Part shown: positions 31,807 to 41,221 of the stretch, piece by piece
How positions within the stretch are numbered: position 1 is the stretch's first letter
How the letters are laid out: every line of letters begins with the position of its first letter
From: Azoarcus_F sp036734105
Lineage (GTDB): Bacteria > Pseudomonadota > Gammaproteobacteria > Burkholderiales > Rhodocyclaceae
Direction: 5' to 3'
Assembly (NCBI GenBank): GCA_036734105.1
Contig: DAIMZH010000005.1
Location: forward strand, 39,106 to 103,105
DNA length: 64,000 nt
Notes under the pieces: model-generated
The model's input: the letters and a program-made list of their open reading frames with translations, nothing else
What the model was told of the DNA's origin: nothing
The model's database searches: none
Translations under genes and position numbers: made by a program

Positions 31807-32628
31807 TCAGGCGCCCCTGAGCAGTTCGTTGATGGCGGTTTTGGCGCGGGTTTGTGCGTCCACCTTCTTGACGATCACTGCACAATAAAGACTGTACTTG
31901 CCGCAAGCCGATGGCAGGCTACCCGGCACTACAACCGCACCGGCGGGCACCCGTCCGTAATGCACTTCGCCGGTTTCACGGTCGTAGATCTTGGTGCTTT
32001 GACCAATATAGACGCCCATCGACAAGACCGCGTTTTCTTCGATGATGACGCCTTCCACCACCTCGGAGCGCGCACCGACAAACACGTTGTCTTCGATGAT
32101 GACCGGACCGGCCTGCACTGGCTCAAGCACACCACCGATGCCGACACCGCCGGAAAGGTGGACGTTCTTGCCGATCTGCGCGCATGAGCCTACGGTTGCC
32201 CAGGTGTCGACCATGGAGCCCTCGTCGACATAGGCACCGATATTGACATACGAAGGCATCAGCACGACGTTGCGACCGATGAAACTGCCCTTGCGTGCAA
32301 CGGCGTTAGGCACGACCCGGAAGCCGCCTTGACGGAACTGTTCCGGGGTGTAGTCGGCAAACTTGGTGGGCACCTTGTCGTAGTACTGGGTAGCGCCGCC
32401 CGCCATGACCTCGTTGTCGGCAAGGCGGAACGAGATCAGCACCGCCTTTTTGATCCACTGATTGACCACCCATTCGCCGTCACGCTTTTCGGCTACGCGC
32501 AGGCTGCCGCTGTCCAGACCGTTGATGACAGTGGCGACTGCCTCACGGACTGCTGCTGGCGCGCTGGAGGGGGAAAGCGAAGCACGGTTTTCAAAGGCGT
32601 CGTCAATGATTTTTTGAAGTTCTTGCAT
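31807..32628 (-). CDS. dapD: tetrahydrodipicolinate N-succinyltransferase
   Basis: DapD succinylates tetrahydrodipicolinate in the succinylase branch of lysine/DAP synthesis. The 273 residues (274 in E. coli) have the N-terminal helical domain MQELQKIIDDAFENRASLSP. A left-handed beta-helix follows, with FRVVPNAVARKGSFIGRNVV, MPSYVNIGAYVDEGSMVDTW and VGSCAQIGKNVHLSGGVGIG. The C-terminus contains YCAVIVKKVDAQTRAKTAIN. ATG 32628 fits the family start. It is 23 bases downstream of dapC, the next enzyme in the pathway. Confidence 0.96.
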   Translation of the reverse strand: MQELQKIIDDAFENRASLSPSSAPAAVREAVATVINGLDSGSLRVAEKRDGEWVVNQWIKKAVLISFRLADNEVMAGGATQYYDKVPTKFADYTPEQFRQGGFRVVPNAVARKGSFIGRNVVLMPSYVNIGAYVDEGSMVDTWATVGSCAQIGKNVHLSGGVGIGGVLEPVQAGPVIIEDNVFVGARSEVVEGVIIEENAVLSMGVYIGQSTKIYDRETGEVHYGRVPAGAVVVPGSLPSACGKYSLYCAVIVKKVDAQTRAKTAINELLRGA

Positions 32629-32651
32629 TGGGGAGATCCGTTGTTGATGGT

Positions 32652-33845
32652 TCAGAGCTTTTGACAAAGGGCTACGATGCGTTCTGCTGCTTCGACACAT
32701 TCTTCAAGTTCGGCCACTAGCGCAATCCGCACGAATCCGGCTCCGGGGTTGATGCCGTTTGATTCGCGGGCGAGGTAACTGCCAGGCAGCACAGTTACAT
32801 TATATTCCGCCTGCAAGCGGCGGGCGAATTCGGTATCGGGCAGCGGGGTGCGTGCCCACAGATAAAAGCCGGCATCCGGGCGTTCGACACCCAGCCACGG
32901 AGACAGCATGGGGATCATACGGTCAAATTTTTCGCGATAGAGACGGCGGTTTTCGGCAACATGGGCTTCGTCTTGCCAGGCTGCCACAGATGCGGCCTGC
33001 ATGGCGGTGCCCATGGCGCAGCCGTGATAAGTCCGGTAGCGCAGGAAGGCGGCCAGGATGTTTGCGTCACCGGCGACAAACCCCGAGCGCAGACCCGGCA
33101 CGTTGGAGCGCTTGGACAAGCTGGAGAACATGACGATGTTCCTGAAGTCGTGGCGTCCGAGTTGCTGGGCAGCCTGCAGGGCGCCGACGGGTGGCGCATC
33201 ATCGTTGAAGTAGATTTCCGAGTAGCATTCGTCAGCAGCTACCACAAAGCCATATTTGTCCGACAGCGCAAACAGTCTGGCCCATTCGTCCAGCGTCAGT
33301 ACACGCCCGGTCGGGTTGCCCGGAGAGCAGACGAAGACGAGTTGAATGCGTTCCCAGTCAGCGGGGTCAATGGCGTCGAAGTTTGACGCAAAGTCGTCAT
33401 CCGCCAGATTATTGAGAAACTGGGGTTCGGTGCCGGCGAGCAGGGCGGCACCTTCGTAGATCTGGTAGAACGGGTTGGGGCACAGCACCCGTGCACCCGG
33501 GCGGGTGCTGTCCAGAATGGCCTGACCAAAGGCAAACAGTGCTTCACGCGAGCCGTTCACCGGCAGAACATGGCTTGCGGCATTCAGGCCATCAAGCTGA
33601 TAGCGCCGCGTCAGCCAGTTGGCAATGGCTTCACGCAGGGTGTCGCTGCCAGCGGTGGTGGGATACACCGCCAAGCCATCCAGATTATCGGCAAGCGTTT
33701 GTTTGATGAACGCTGGCGTGGGGTGTCGCGGCTCTCCGATTGACAAGCGTATCGGCTTGAGGTGCGCAGGAGCTTCTATGCCCGCAAACAGTGCGCGGAG
33801 CTTTTCGAAGGGGTAGGCTTGGAGTCGGTCCAGATTCGGGTTCAC
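32652..33845 (-). CDS. dapC: N-succinyldiaminopimelate aminotransferase
   Basis: DapC is the PLP aminotransferase acting between DapD and DapE. From GTG 33845 the protein has 397 residues and begins with VNPNLDRLQAYPFEKLRALF, as betaproteobacterial DapC does. Family segments include RLSIGEPRHPTPAFIKQTL, VLPVNGSREALFAFGQAILD, FVCSPGNPTGRVLTLDEWA and the PLP lysine in FSSLSKRSNVPGLRSGFVAG. An ATG at 33926 would add 27 residues and nearly reach the divergent smc gene. With dapD and dapE on the same strand, this completes the succinylase branch apart from dapF. Confidence 0.9.
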   Translation of the reverse strand: MNPNLDRLQAYPFEKLRALFAGIEAPAHLKPIRLSIGEPRHPTPAFIKQTLADNLDGLAVYPTTAGSDTLREAIANWLTRRYQLDGLNAASHVLPVNGSREALFAFGQAILDSTRPGARVLCPNPFYQIYEGAALLAGTEPQFLNNLADDDFASNFDAIDPADWERIQLVFVCSPGNPTGRVLTLDEWARLFALSDKYGFVVAADECYSEIYFNDDAPPVGALQAAQQLGRHDFRNIVMFSSLSKRSNVPGLRSGFVAGDANILAAFLRYRTYHGCAMGTAMQAASVAAWQDEAHVAENRRLYREKFDRMIPMLSPWLGVERPDAGFYLWARTPLPDTEFARRLQAEYNVTVLPGSYLARESNGINPGAGFVRIALVAELEECVEAAERIVALCQKL

Positions 33846-33955
33846 GGGTTCAGGCGAGTGATTGAGTGTTGTTGGGCCCCTGACTGACAGGTGCTGGAAA
33901 GCTTCGATGGTATCATGGTCAGCCAACCCAAACGCCTTCGACGAGTGGTTCGCGC

Positions 33956-36900
33956 GTGCGTCTCTCCAAGCTGAAACTCGCCGGTTTCAAAACCTTTGTT
34001 GACCCCACCACGGTGCTCTCGCCGAGCAATCTGGTCGGGGTGGTAGGCCCCAACGGCTGCGGCAAATCCAACATCATCGACGCCGTGCGCTGGGTGCTGG
34101 GTGAAACGCGCGCCAGCGCCTTGCGCGGCGAATCCATGCAGGATGTCATCTTCAACGGCTCGACCACGCGCAAGGCAGTGTCCCGCGCCAGTGTTGAGCT
34201 GGTTTTTGACAATGCCCAGGGAAAAGCTGCGGGTCAGTGGGCACGTTATGCCGAAATTGCGGTCAAGCGCGTGCTCGACCGGGCCGGTGAATCCACCTAC
34301 TTCATCAACAATGTGCGGGTACGTCGCAAGGACGTCATTGACCTGTTTCTCGGTACTGGTCTGGGGCCCAGGGCCTACGCGATCATCGAGCAGGGGATGA
34401 TTTCACGTATCATCGAGGCCAGACCGGAAGAGATTCGCGGCTTTCTCGAAGAGGCGGCCGGTGTGACCAAGTATCGCGAGCGGCGCCGCGAAACCGAAGG
34501 TCGCCTGTCGGATGCACGTGACAACCTGCTGCGTCTTGACGATATCCGCGGCGAATTGGGCGAACGCATCATGCGCCTTGAAGACCAGGCGAGGGTAGCC
34601 GCGCATTATCGGGAGCTGCGACAGACTCTTGTGCTCAGACAGCAGTTGCTGTGGTTGCTTAAACGTGAGCAAGCCAGGCAGGACTTGACGCGCGTCAGCA
34701 GCGAGCTTGAGTCACTGTCGCGCAGGCTTGAGGAGGACAGCGCACGCTTGCAAGCGCTGGAAGAGGCTGTGGAAGAAGCCCGCGAGGCCCACCTGATGGC
34801 AGTGGAGCTTACCCATCAGGCACAGGCGGGAGTGTATGCGGTGGCTGGCGAGGTGAGCCGGCTTGAGGCTGAGCTCAGACACCTTGAGGACAATCGCCAA
34901 CGCCTGGAGCGGAGACTCGCTGAACTTGAAAAGGAACAACTGCACTGGACAGACCGGCGACACCTGCTGTTGACGGAACAGGAGCGTTGGCAAGCACTGG
35001 CCGAGAATGCCGGACTGCGGGTCGAGCGCTGTGAGGCACGCCATGAAGAGGTGACCGAGCGACTGCCAGAGGCCGAGCTGGCACGCCAGACCGCCGAAAC
35101 AAGCCTGGCGGCGGCGCGCCGCGATCTGGCGCAGGCCGAGCAACAACTGAGAGTGGAAGAAACCCGCCGCGCCAGCGCGCAACGCGCCATCGACACGCTG
35201 GAGCAGCGTCGCCAGCGCCTGCTGGCCGAAGCCGGGTCGATTCATGGGCCTGACGAGGCGATGCTGGCGGCGAGCCAGGCGCGTGTTGATTCGCTGGAAG
35301 AGGGGCTGCTTGAGATCCGACTCGCTATCGACGATTGTCAGCGCCAGTTGCCTGAGTCCCAGGCTGCCCTGAAAGGTGCGCTGGATGATGAACGCACGGT
35401 GCAACGCCGCATCACCGAAACGCGGGCAAGGCGAGATGCCTTGGTGCAGCTTCAGCGCAAGGTGCAGAGTCAGGGGCAACTTGGTGACTGGCTCAAGCGC
35501 CATCACCTGGAGGGGCTTCAACCGGTATGGCAGGGTTTGCGCGTGACTGCCGGTTGGGAGTTGGCCATTGAGGCGGTGTTGCGTGAGCGTCTCGCTGCGC
35601 TGATGGCGACAGACTCAAAGGCGATCAGCGCGTGGCGGGAACAAGCGCCGCCCGACACGCTGGCTTTGCTGTTGCCTGCCGCAGGTGACCAGGCGAGGGT
35701 GGATGAGCATGTTGCGCCAGATGGTGCGTGTGCGCTGTCATCGCATGTCGAAGTCATCGATTCCGCGCTTGCCGAGCCGCTTGCTGCATGGCTGCGGGGT
35801 TGTTTTGCGGTGCAGTCGCTGGAGCCGTGGTACGACCGTCACCAGCAACTCGCGCCAGGCATTGTGCTGGTCAGCCCGGATGGACATCTGCTCAGCCGGG
35901 GTCTGCTCAGCCACCACGCACCGGATGGCAGAACCCATGGCGTCATGGAGCGTCAGCGCGAAATCGATCAGCTAGAAGCGTCGATGCACACGCTTGAGGA
36001 CCAGGCTGAGGCCGCTGGTGAGCGGCTTGAAGTGGCCGAGGCGCAGGTGACTGAGTTGAGCGATACCTTGACCTCCCTGCGTCGGCAATTGCAGTCGGAC
36101 CAGCAAGCCTTGCATGTCGCGCAAGTTGACATGCTCAAGCTCGATCAAGCGCGGCAACGCGCATGCGAACGTCAAGCACAGATCGACCGGGACCTGAGCG
36201 ATGTCAATCATCAGCTTGCCACCGAAGGCGATCATCTGGCGCGGGCCGAGGCCGAGCATGGGCGCCACACCGAGCTGCTGGATTTGCTGCACCAGCGACA
36301 TGATGCCATCGCAGAGGTGTTTGACGAACGTGACCGCGCGCTTCGCGAACTGCGTACGCTGGAGTCGGCGGCAACGCGAGAACTGCAGGAGGCTCGTTTC
36401 AGCGAGCGCGAATGTGACGGCAAGCTTGAGGACATCAATCGAAACCTTCAGCTTGCCGATGAGCAGTTGGAGCGGGTTGTCAGCGAGCAGGCAAGCCGTG
36501 ACGTCGAGCTTGAAGCCACTGAAAGTGGTCAGACCAGCGAGGCCTTGCAACAGGCTCTGGCATTGAAACTGTCGCGTGAGTCGACGCTGTCGGCCTGCCG
36601 TGATGCGCAGGAGCAGGCAGCGTCCACACTACGCGAGCTTGAAGAAAGCCGCTTGCGCTGCGAACAGGGAGCTGCGCCACAGCGCGCACGTGTCGCTGAC
36701 CTCAGACTGGCAGCACAAGCGGCGGAACTCGCGGTGGGCCAGTTTGAAGAGCGATTGCAGGAAGATAAAGCGGACGAGGCGCTGCTTCTGCCCATGCTTG
36801 ACGATAGCGTCAGAGAGGCCAGCCTGCAGCGTGACATTGCACGTCTGGGCCGGGAGATCGCCGAATTGGGCGAGGTCAACCTGGCCGCGCTGGACGAGTT

Positions 36901-37489
36901 GCGAACCGCGAGTGAGCGCAAGTCTTATCTTGATGCCCAGAATGACGACCTGAGCAGGGCCATTGATACGCTCGAAGACGCCATTCGGCGCATAGACCGC
37001 GAAACCCGTGAGCAGTTGCAGGAGACCTACGATGCGGTCAATCAGCAGTTTGGAAGCCTGTTTCCGCAATTGTTTGGTGGCGGACAGGCGATGCTGGTGT
37101 TGACCGGTGACGAAATTCTCGATGCCGGCATCCAGATCGTGGCGCAACCACCTGGCAAGAAGAACAGTTCCATTCATCTGCTCTCCGGCGGTGAGAAGGC
37201 CTTGACTGCGATTGCGCTGGTGTTTTCAATGTTTCAACTCAACCCGGCGCCGTTCTGTATGCTGGATGAGGTAGATGCGCCATTGGACGATGCCAACACC
37301 GAGCGCTACGGACAAATGGTCAGGAAAATGTCGGCACAGACCCAGTTCATCTTCATTACGCACAGCAAGGTTACGATGGAGATTGCACAGCAACTTGTCG
37401 GTGTGACCATGCAGGAACGCGGTGTGTCGAGAGTCGTCGAAGTGGATATGGAACAGGCGCTGCGTCTGGCCGAGACGATGGAGGCCTGA
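33956..37489 (+). CDS. smc: chromosome segregation protein SMC
   Basis: SMC is the ATPase that, with ScpA and ScpB, compacts and separates chromosomes. The 1177 residues have the N-terminal ATPase half with Walker A VVGPNGCGKSNIIDAVRWVL, two long coiled coils (about 170-500 and 670-1010) and a hinge around 520-660 (LGDWLKRHHLEGLQPVWQGL onward). The C-terminal half has signature IHLLSGGEKALTAIALVFSM and Walker B PFCMLDEVDAPLDDANTERY. The start is GTG 33956 with no clear ribosome site, but MRLSKLKLAGFKTFVDPT matches the family. Presence of SMC rather than MukB fits a betaproteobacterium. Confidence 0.95.
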   Translation: MRLSKLKLAGFKTFVDPTTVLSPSNLVGVVGPNGCGKSNIIDAVRWVLGETRASALRGESMQDVIFNGSTTRKAVSRASVELVFDNAQGKAAGQWARYAEIAVKRVLDRAGESTYFINNVRVRRKDVIDLFLGTGLGPRAYAIIEQGMISRIIEARPEEIRGFLEEAAGVTKYRERRRETEGRLSDARDNLLRLDDIRGELGERIMRLEDQARVAAHYRELRQTLVLRQQLLWLLKREQARQDLTRVSSELESLSRRLEEDSARLQALEEAVEEAREAHLMAVELTHQAQAGVYAVAGEVSRLEAELRHLEDNRQRLERRLAELEKEQLHWTDRRHLLLTEQERWQALAENAGLRVERCEARHEEVTERLPEAELARQTAETSLAAARRDLAQAEQQLRVEETRRASAQRAIDTLEQRRQRLLAEAGSIHGPDEAMLAASQARVDSLEEGLLEIRLAIDDCQRQLPESQAALKGALDDERTVQRRITETRARRDALVQLQRKVQSQGQLGDWLKRHHLEGLQPVWQGLRVTAGWELAIEAVLRERLAALMATDSKAISAWREQAPPDTLALLLPAAGDQARVDEHVAPDGACALSSHVEVIDSALAEPLAAWLRGCFAVQSLEPWYDRHQQLAPGIVLVSPDGHLLSRGLLSHHAPDGRTHGVMERQREIDQLEASMHTLEDQAEAAGERLEVAEAQVTELSDTLTSLRRQLQSDQQALHVAQVDMLKLDQARQRACERQAQIDRDLSDVNHQLATEGDHLARAEAEHGRHTELLDLLHQRHDAIAEVFDERDRALRELRTLESAATRELQEARFSERECDGKLEDINRNLQLADEQLERVVSEQASRDVELEATESGQTSEALQQALALKLSRESTLSACRDAQEQAASTLRELEESRLRCEQGAAPQRARVADLRLAAQAAELAVGQFEERLQEDKADEALLLPMLDDSVREASLQRDIARLGREIAELGEVNLAALDELRTASERKSYLDAQNDDLSRAIDTLEDAIRRIDRETREQLQETYDAVNQQFGSLFPQLFGGGQAMLVLTGDEILDAGIQIVAQPPGKKNSSIHLLSGGEKALTAIALVFSMFQLNPAPFCMLDEVDAPLDDANTERYGQMVRKMSAQTQFIFITHSKVTMEIAQQLVGVTMQERGVSRVVEVDMEQALRLAETMEA

Positions 37490-37669
37490 AAGTGATTGCG
37501 TGTCGCTCCTGCTGCCCGCACCGAATGTATCAATTGTTTGTCTGTCGTCATGGTTATTGCGAGCCTGCACCTTTCGCACTTTCCGCGCATTGCGGATAAT
37601 GCTGTATTGGCCGATCGCCTGAACAAATAGCAGATGACGCCAGGTGCGTTGTCCGGAGTGTAAGCAAGT

Positions 37670-38806
37670 ATGGATAGTGAACTGCAGATTGCCCTTGTCG
37701 GACTCGGTATTGCTGCCGTGGTTGGCGTTCTGATCTTCAACAAGTGGCAGGATCGCCGTGACCAGAGGCAAGCCGAGCAAAGCTTTCGTCGAGATACCCA
37801 CGATGTCTTGCTAGATCCCAAGCCCAAAATGTCTGACGACAAGCGTTCCGAGCCGGTCATTGGCGATGTTGCTTCGTCTGAAGTCGATGACGAAGTGGTA
37901 TCCATTCCACCCCCGTCAGTGGTTCAGCCCGAGCGCAAGCAGGCCAAGGTCAGCGAACGCCACAAGGCGCCGGGTGTGCCGGACAGACTTGATCCGCGAA
38001 TTGACTGCATCGTGCTGGTGGAGTCCATCGAATTGCTGGAGGTCCCTCGTCTGTGGACGGTTCAGCAACAGCAGTTGTCCAGCCTGAACAAGCTGGTGCG
38101 CTGGTTCGGTTTTGATGATCGTGAGAACGCCTGGCGCGAGCTTGGTCCGCATAGCGGCAGCGCACACCATTGGTTTTGTGTTGCCATGCAGATGGTGGAC
38201 AGACGCGGCATTGTCGATGTTGTCGGGTTTCAGGCGTTCACAGCCGGTGTGCAGCATGTCGCTGATCAGTTTCTTGCGGTGCCCGCCGACATGCCGTCAC
38301 GAGCCGATGCAATGGCCCGTGCCACAAGCATGGATCAGTTTTGTGCAAGTGTGGATATCCAGGTCGGTATCAACGTGGTGGCAACCGGACCTGCGTTTCC
38401 CGGCACCAAGATCAGGGCGCTTGCCGAGGCCGCTGGCATGACGCTTGGCGACGATGGTGCATTTCACGCACTGGACGACAACGGGCAAACGCTATTCACT
38501 TTGTCCAATCTGGAGTCCGCCCTGTTTGCTGTCGGCGAAATGCGCAATATCAACAGCAAGGCGTTGACCCTACTGATTGATGTGCCCTTGGTCAGTGACG
38601 GCGTGGCGGCGTTTTCGCGCATGCTCCGGCTGGCCCGGCAAATGGCAGACACCTTGCAGGGCGAGGTGGTGGATGATAACCGTCGTCCCTTCTCTGACGA
38701 AGACGCGCAGTTGGTACGTGACCAGATTCGCCATTATCAGGGTGAAATGGCAAAGGCCGAACTTCCCTCGGGGGGCGCGCTGGCGCAGCGGCTGTTTTCC
38801 GCATGA
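37670..38806 (+). CDS. zipA: cell division protein ZipA
   Basis: ZipA anchors FtsZ to the inner membrane and helps recruit late division proteins. The 378-residue product has an N-terminal membrane helix with outside N-terminus (LQIALVGLGIAAVVGVLIFN). A charged and proline-containing linker follows (about residues 30-105). The C-terminal ZipA domain is RIDCIVLVESIELLEVPRLW, WFCVAMQMVDRRGIVDVVGF, TLSNLESALFAVGEMRNINS and LTLLIDVPLVSDGVAAFSRM. The betaproteobacterial form is more diverged than in Enterobacteria. The stop overlaps the ligA start (ATGA), and the order smc-zipA-ligA is a common one. Confidence 0.9.
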   Translation: MDSELQIALVGLGIAAVVGVLIFNKWQDRRDQRQAEQSFRRDTHDVLLDPKPKMSDDKRSEPVIGDVASSEVDDEVVSIPPPSVVQPERKQAKVSERHKAPGVPDRLDPRIDCIVLVESIELLEVPRLWTVQQQQLSSLNKLVRWFGFDDRENAWRELGPHSGSAHHWFCVAMQMVDRRGIVDVVGFQAFTAGVQHVADQFLAVPADMPSRADAMARATSMDQFCASVDIQVGINVVATGPAFPGTKIRALAEAAGMTLGDDGAFHALDDNGQTLFTLSNLESALFAVGEMRNINSKALTLLIDVPLVSDGVAAFSRMLRLARQMADTLQGEVVDDNRRPFSDEDAQLVRDQIRHYQGEMAKAELPSGGALAQRLFSA

Positions 38807-41175
38807 GCATTCCAGAACGTGATGTGGCGCGCGCTGCACAATTGCGCGAGGCACTCAATCGATACGATCACGAGTATTACGTTCTGGATAATCCGACGAT
38901 TCCCGATGCGGAGTATGACCGCTTGTATCGGGAGCTTGAGTCGCTGGAGCAGACCTTTCCAGCGTTGCAGACGACTGACTCGCCGACGCAACGCGTTGGC
39001 GGGACGCCCAGGCCGGAACTGCTCGCGGTGCGTCATTCAGTCCCCATGCTGTCGATTCGCACCGAAACCGACAATAGCGCTGCGGGCGCACGGGCCTTCG
39101 ATGCACGGGTGCGTCGCCTGCTTGATCTGGACTTGCTGGCGCCAGCGCTGGAGTATCACTGTGAGCTGAAGTTTGACGGGCTGGCAGTCAGTCTGCGCTA
39201 TGAACATGGTGTGCTGGTCTGCGCCGCGACACGGGGCGATGGCGAAACCGGCGAGGACGTTACCCACAACGTGCGCACGATTCGCGGGATACCGCTCAGA
39301 TTATCGGGTGCTGTGCCTTCGTTGATTGAAGTGCGAGGTGAAATCTATTTGCGAAGAGACGATTTCAACCGTCTCAACGATACCCAGCGACGCGCCGGAC
39401 TAAAGACCTTCGTCAATCCACGAAATGCGGCGGCAGGCACACTTAGGCAACTGGATCCGCGAGTTGCTGCGCAACGCCCGCTATCCTTTTTTGCCTACGG
39501 AATTGGTGAAACGGGTGACTGGGTTGTGCCGGCGACTCAACATCAACTGCTGGATGCCCTTGCAGCGATGGGGGTGCCTGTGTGCGTGCACAGGCGGGTG
39601 GCGCGCGGCGCTGATGAACTGGTCGCGTTTCATCAGCATATCCACGAACTGCGTGACTCGCTGCCCTATGACATCGACGGTGTCGTGTACAAGCTCGATA
39701 GTCGTGTCATGCAACAACAGCTTGGCTTTGTGTCGAGAGAGCCGCGTTGGGCAGTTGCCCACAAGTATCCGGCACAGGAGGAGTTGACGCGTCTTCTCGG
39801 AATTGAAGTGCAGGTTGGCCGCACGGGTGCGCTCACGCCAGTGGCCCGTCTTGAACCGGTTTTTGTCGGCGGTGTGACAGTGACTAACGCCACCTTGCAT
39901 AATCAGTCTGAAATCGAACGCAAGGATGTCCGTGTTGGCGACTGGGTGATCGTCAGGCGTGCTGGCGACGTCATTCCCGAGGTGGTGGGGCCGGTGCTGG
40001 AGCGGCGAACGGCAAGTTTGCCAGCCTTTTTCATGCCTGAACATTGTCCGGTGTGTGGGGCGCAGGCAGTCAAGATCAGTGCAGACGACGCGGTGTTGCG
40101 ATGTTCGGGGGGCTTGTCCTGCGGCGCGCAGCGCAAGCAGGCCATCATCCACTTTGCCAGCCGTCTCGCAGTGTATATCGAAGGCCTTGGCGACAAGCTG
40201 GTGGAGCAACTGGTCGATCGTGGGTGGGTGCGCGATCCGGCAGACTTGTATAACCTGGGTATGCGCGAGCTGACCGGTCTGGATCGCATGGGGGAGACCT
40301 CGTCGGCCAAGCTGCTGCTAATGATTCAGGAAACACGGCGTGTCTCGTTGGAGCGCCTGATCTTCGGTCTTGGTATTCCCGGCATCGGTGAAACAACCGC
40401 CAAGGCACTAGCGCGTTTCTTTGGCAACATCAAAGCCCTGCGACATGCCTCTTTGCATGCTCTATTGTTGGTGCCTGATGTCGGTTTGCTGACTGCCCGC
40501 GCGATCAAGGCCTTTTTTCAAGCTGAACACAACCTTGAGGTGCTGGACAAATTGCTCGATCCGGCATGTGCAATTGACCCGGTGGCAAATGAGCGCTCAC
40601 CAACAAGCCTGACCGCCGAAACCGTACTGTCGGTACTCAAGCCAATCGCAATCGATTCGCAACACGGTACCGTGACGCAGCAAAGTGACGGCTTGGGTCG
40701 CACTCGCGAAGAACGTATTGCTGCCTCGCATCCACAGCTCGAGGATCTAATCGACGAGGTTTATACCGCTGGTCGACTCGCTGATGAGGCTGAGATCAGC
40801 ATGGAGCAGGCGTGTGCCGCCCTGCAGCGTTTGCGCAGTCCCCAGGCTAAAGCCCTGTTTGATGAATTTCGGGATTTGGGGATCAGTGTCGCGTCAGAGG
40901 GCGCAACGCCTGGCGCTGCGTCACCGTTGGCCGGACTCACCTTTGTACTCACCGGTACGCTTCCCACACTTACACGTGACCAAGCCAAGGCCATGATCGA
41001 AGCTGAAGGCGGCAAGGTCACTGGCTCGGTGTCAAAGAAGACTCACTTTGTGGTGGCAGGGGCAGAAGCTGGCTCCAAGCTGATCAAGGCAGAGACGCTT
41101 GGTGTGCCAGTGATCGACGAGGCGGAGTTGCTTGTCATGTTGAGCGCCCAGAATGCTGCTGCATCCGAGAGCTAG
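38803..41175 (+). CDS. ligA: NAD-dependent DNA ligase, with unusual insertion
   Basis: LigA seals nicks in DNA during replication and repair. Its order is domain Ia, adenylation domain with Lys123 in CELKFDGLAVSLRYEHG, OB fold, zinc finger (CPVCGAQAV and LSCGAQRKQ), HhH domain (FGLGIPGIGETTAKALARFF, VPDVGLLTARAIKAFFQAEH) and BRCT (PLAGLTFVLTGTLPTLTRD). At 790 residues it is over 100 longer than the usual 670-700. The excess lies at about residues 587-686 (40561-40860), between the HhH domain and BRCT. The insert is mostly predicted helical, e.g. LIDEVYTAGRLADEAEISME. No frame break is seen, and the flanks align normally. Function of the insert is unknown. Confidence 0.95.
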   Translation: MSIPERDVARAAQLREALNRYDHEYYVLDNPTIPDAEYDRLYRELESLEQTFPALQTTDSPTQRVGGTPRPELLAVRHSVPMLSIRTETDNSAAGARAFDARVRRLLDLDLLAPALEYHCELKFDGLAVSLRYEHGVLVCAATRGDGETGEDVTHNVRTIRGIPLRLSGAVPSLIEVRGEIYLRRDDFNRLNDTQRRAGLKTFVNPRNAAAGTLRQLDPRVAAQRPLSFFAYGIGETGDWVVPATQHQLLDALAAMGVPVCVHRRVARGADELVAFHQHIHELRDSLPYDIDGVVYKLDSRVMQQQLGFVSREPRWAVAHKYPAQEELTRLLGIEVQVGRTGALTPVARLEPVFVGGVTVTNATLHNQSEIERKDVRVGDWVIVRRAGDVIPEVVGPVLERRTASLPAFFMPEHCPVCGAQAVKISADDAVLRCSGGLSCGAQRKQAIIHFASRLAVYIEGLGDKLVEQLVDRGWVRDPADLYNLGMRELTGLDRMGETSSAKLLLMIQETRRVSLERLIFGLGIPGIGETTAKALARFFGNIKALRHASLHALLLVPDVGLLTARAIKAFFQAEHNLEVLDKLLDPACAIDPVANERSPTSLTAETVLSVLKPIAIDSQHGTVTQQSDGLGRTREERIAASHPQLEDLIDEVYTAGRLADEAEISMEQACAALQRLRSPQAKALFDEFRDLGISVASEGATPGAASPLAGLTFVLTGTLPTLTRDQAKAMIEAEGGKVTGSVSKKTHFVVAGAEAGSKLIKAETLGVPVIDEAELLVMLSAQNAAASES

Positions 41176-41186
41176 TTTGTTCGAAT

Positions 41187-41200
41187 TTGATCAATATCAA
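41187..41200. promoter_or_regulatory. exact FNR/Anr-type box before galU
   Basis: TTGATCAATATCAA is a perfect TTGAT-N4-ATCAA palindrome centred 28 bases before the galU ATG. Given its closeness to the gene, repression is easier to picture than activation from -41.5, unless the transcript start is internal to what is called galU. Binding is untested. Confidence 0.5.
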
Positions 41201-41221
41201 TCCGACTAATCAGGAAAAACC

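Noticed and set aside
37490..37669. A small gene or tRNA between smc and zipA
   Set aside because: No cloverleaf, no ribosome site with a supported frame; probably only the zipA leader and promoter.
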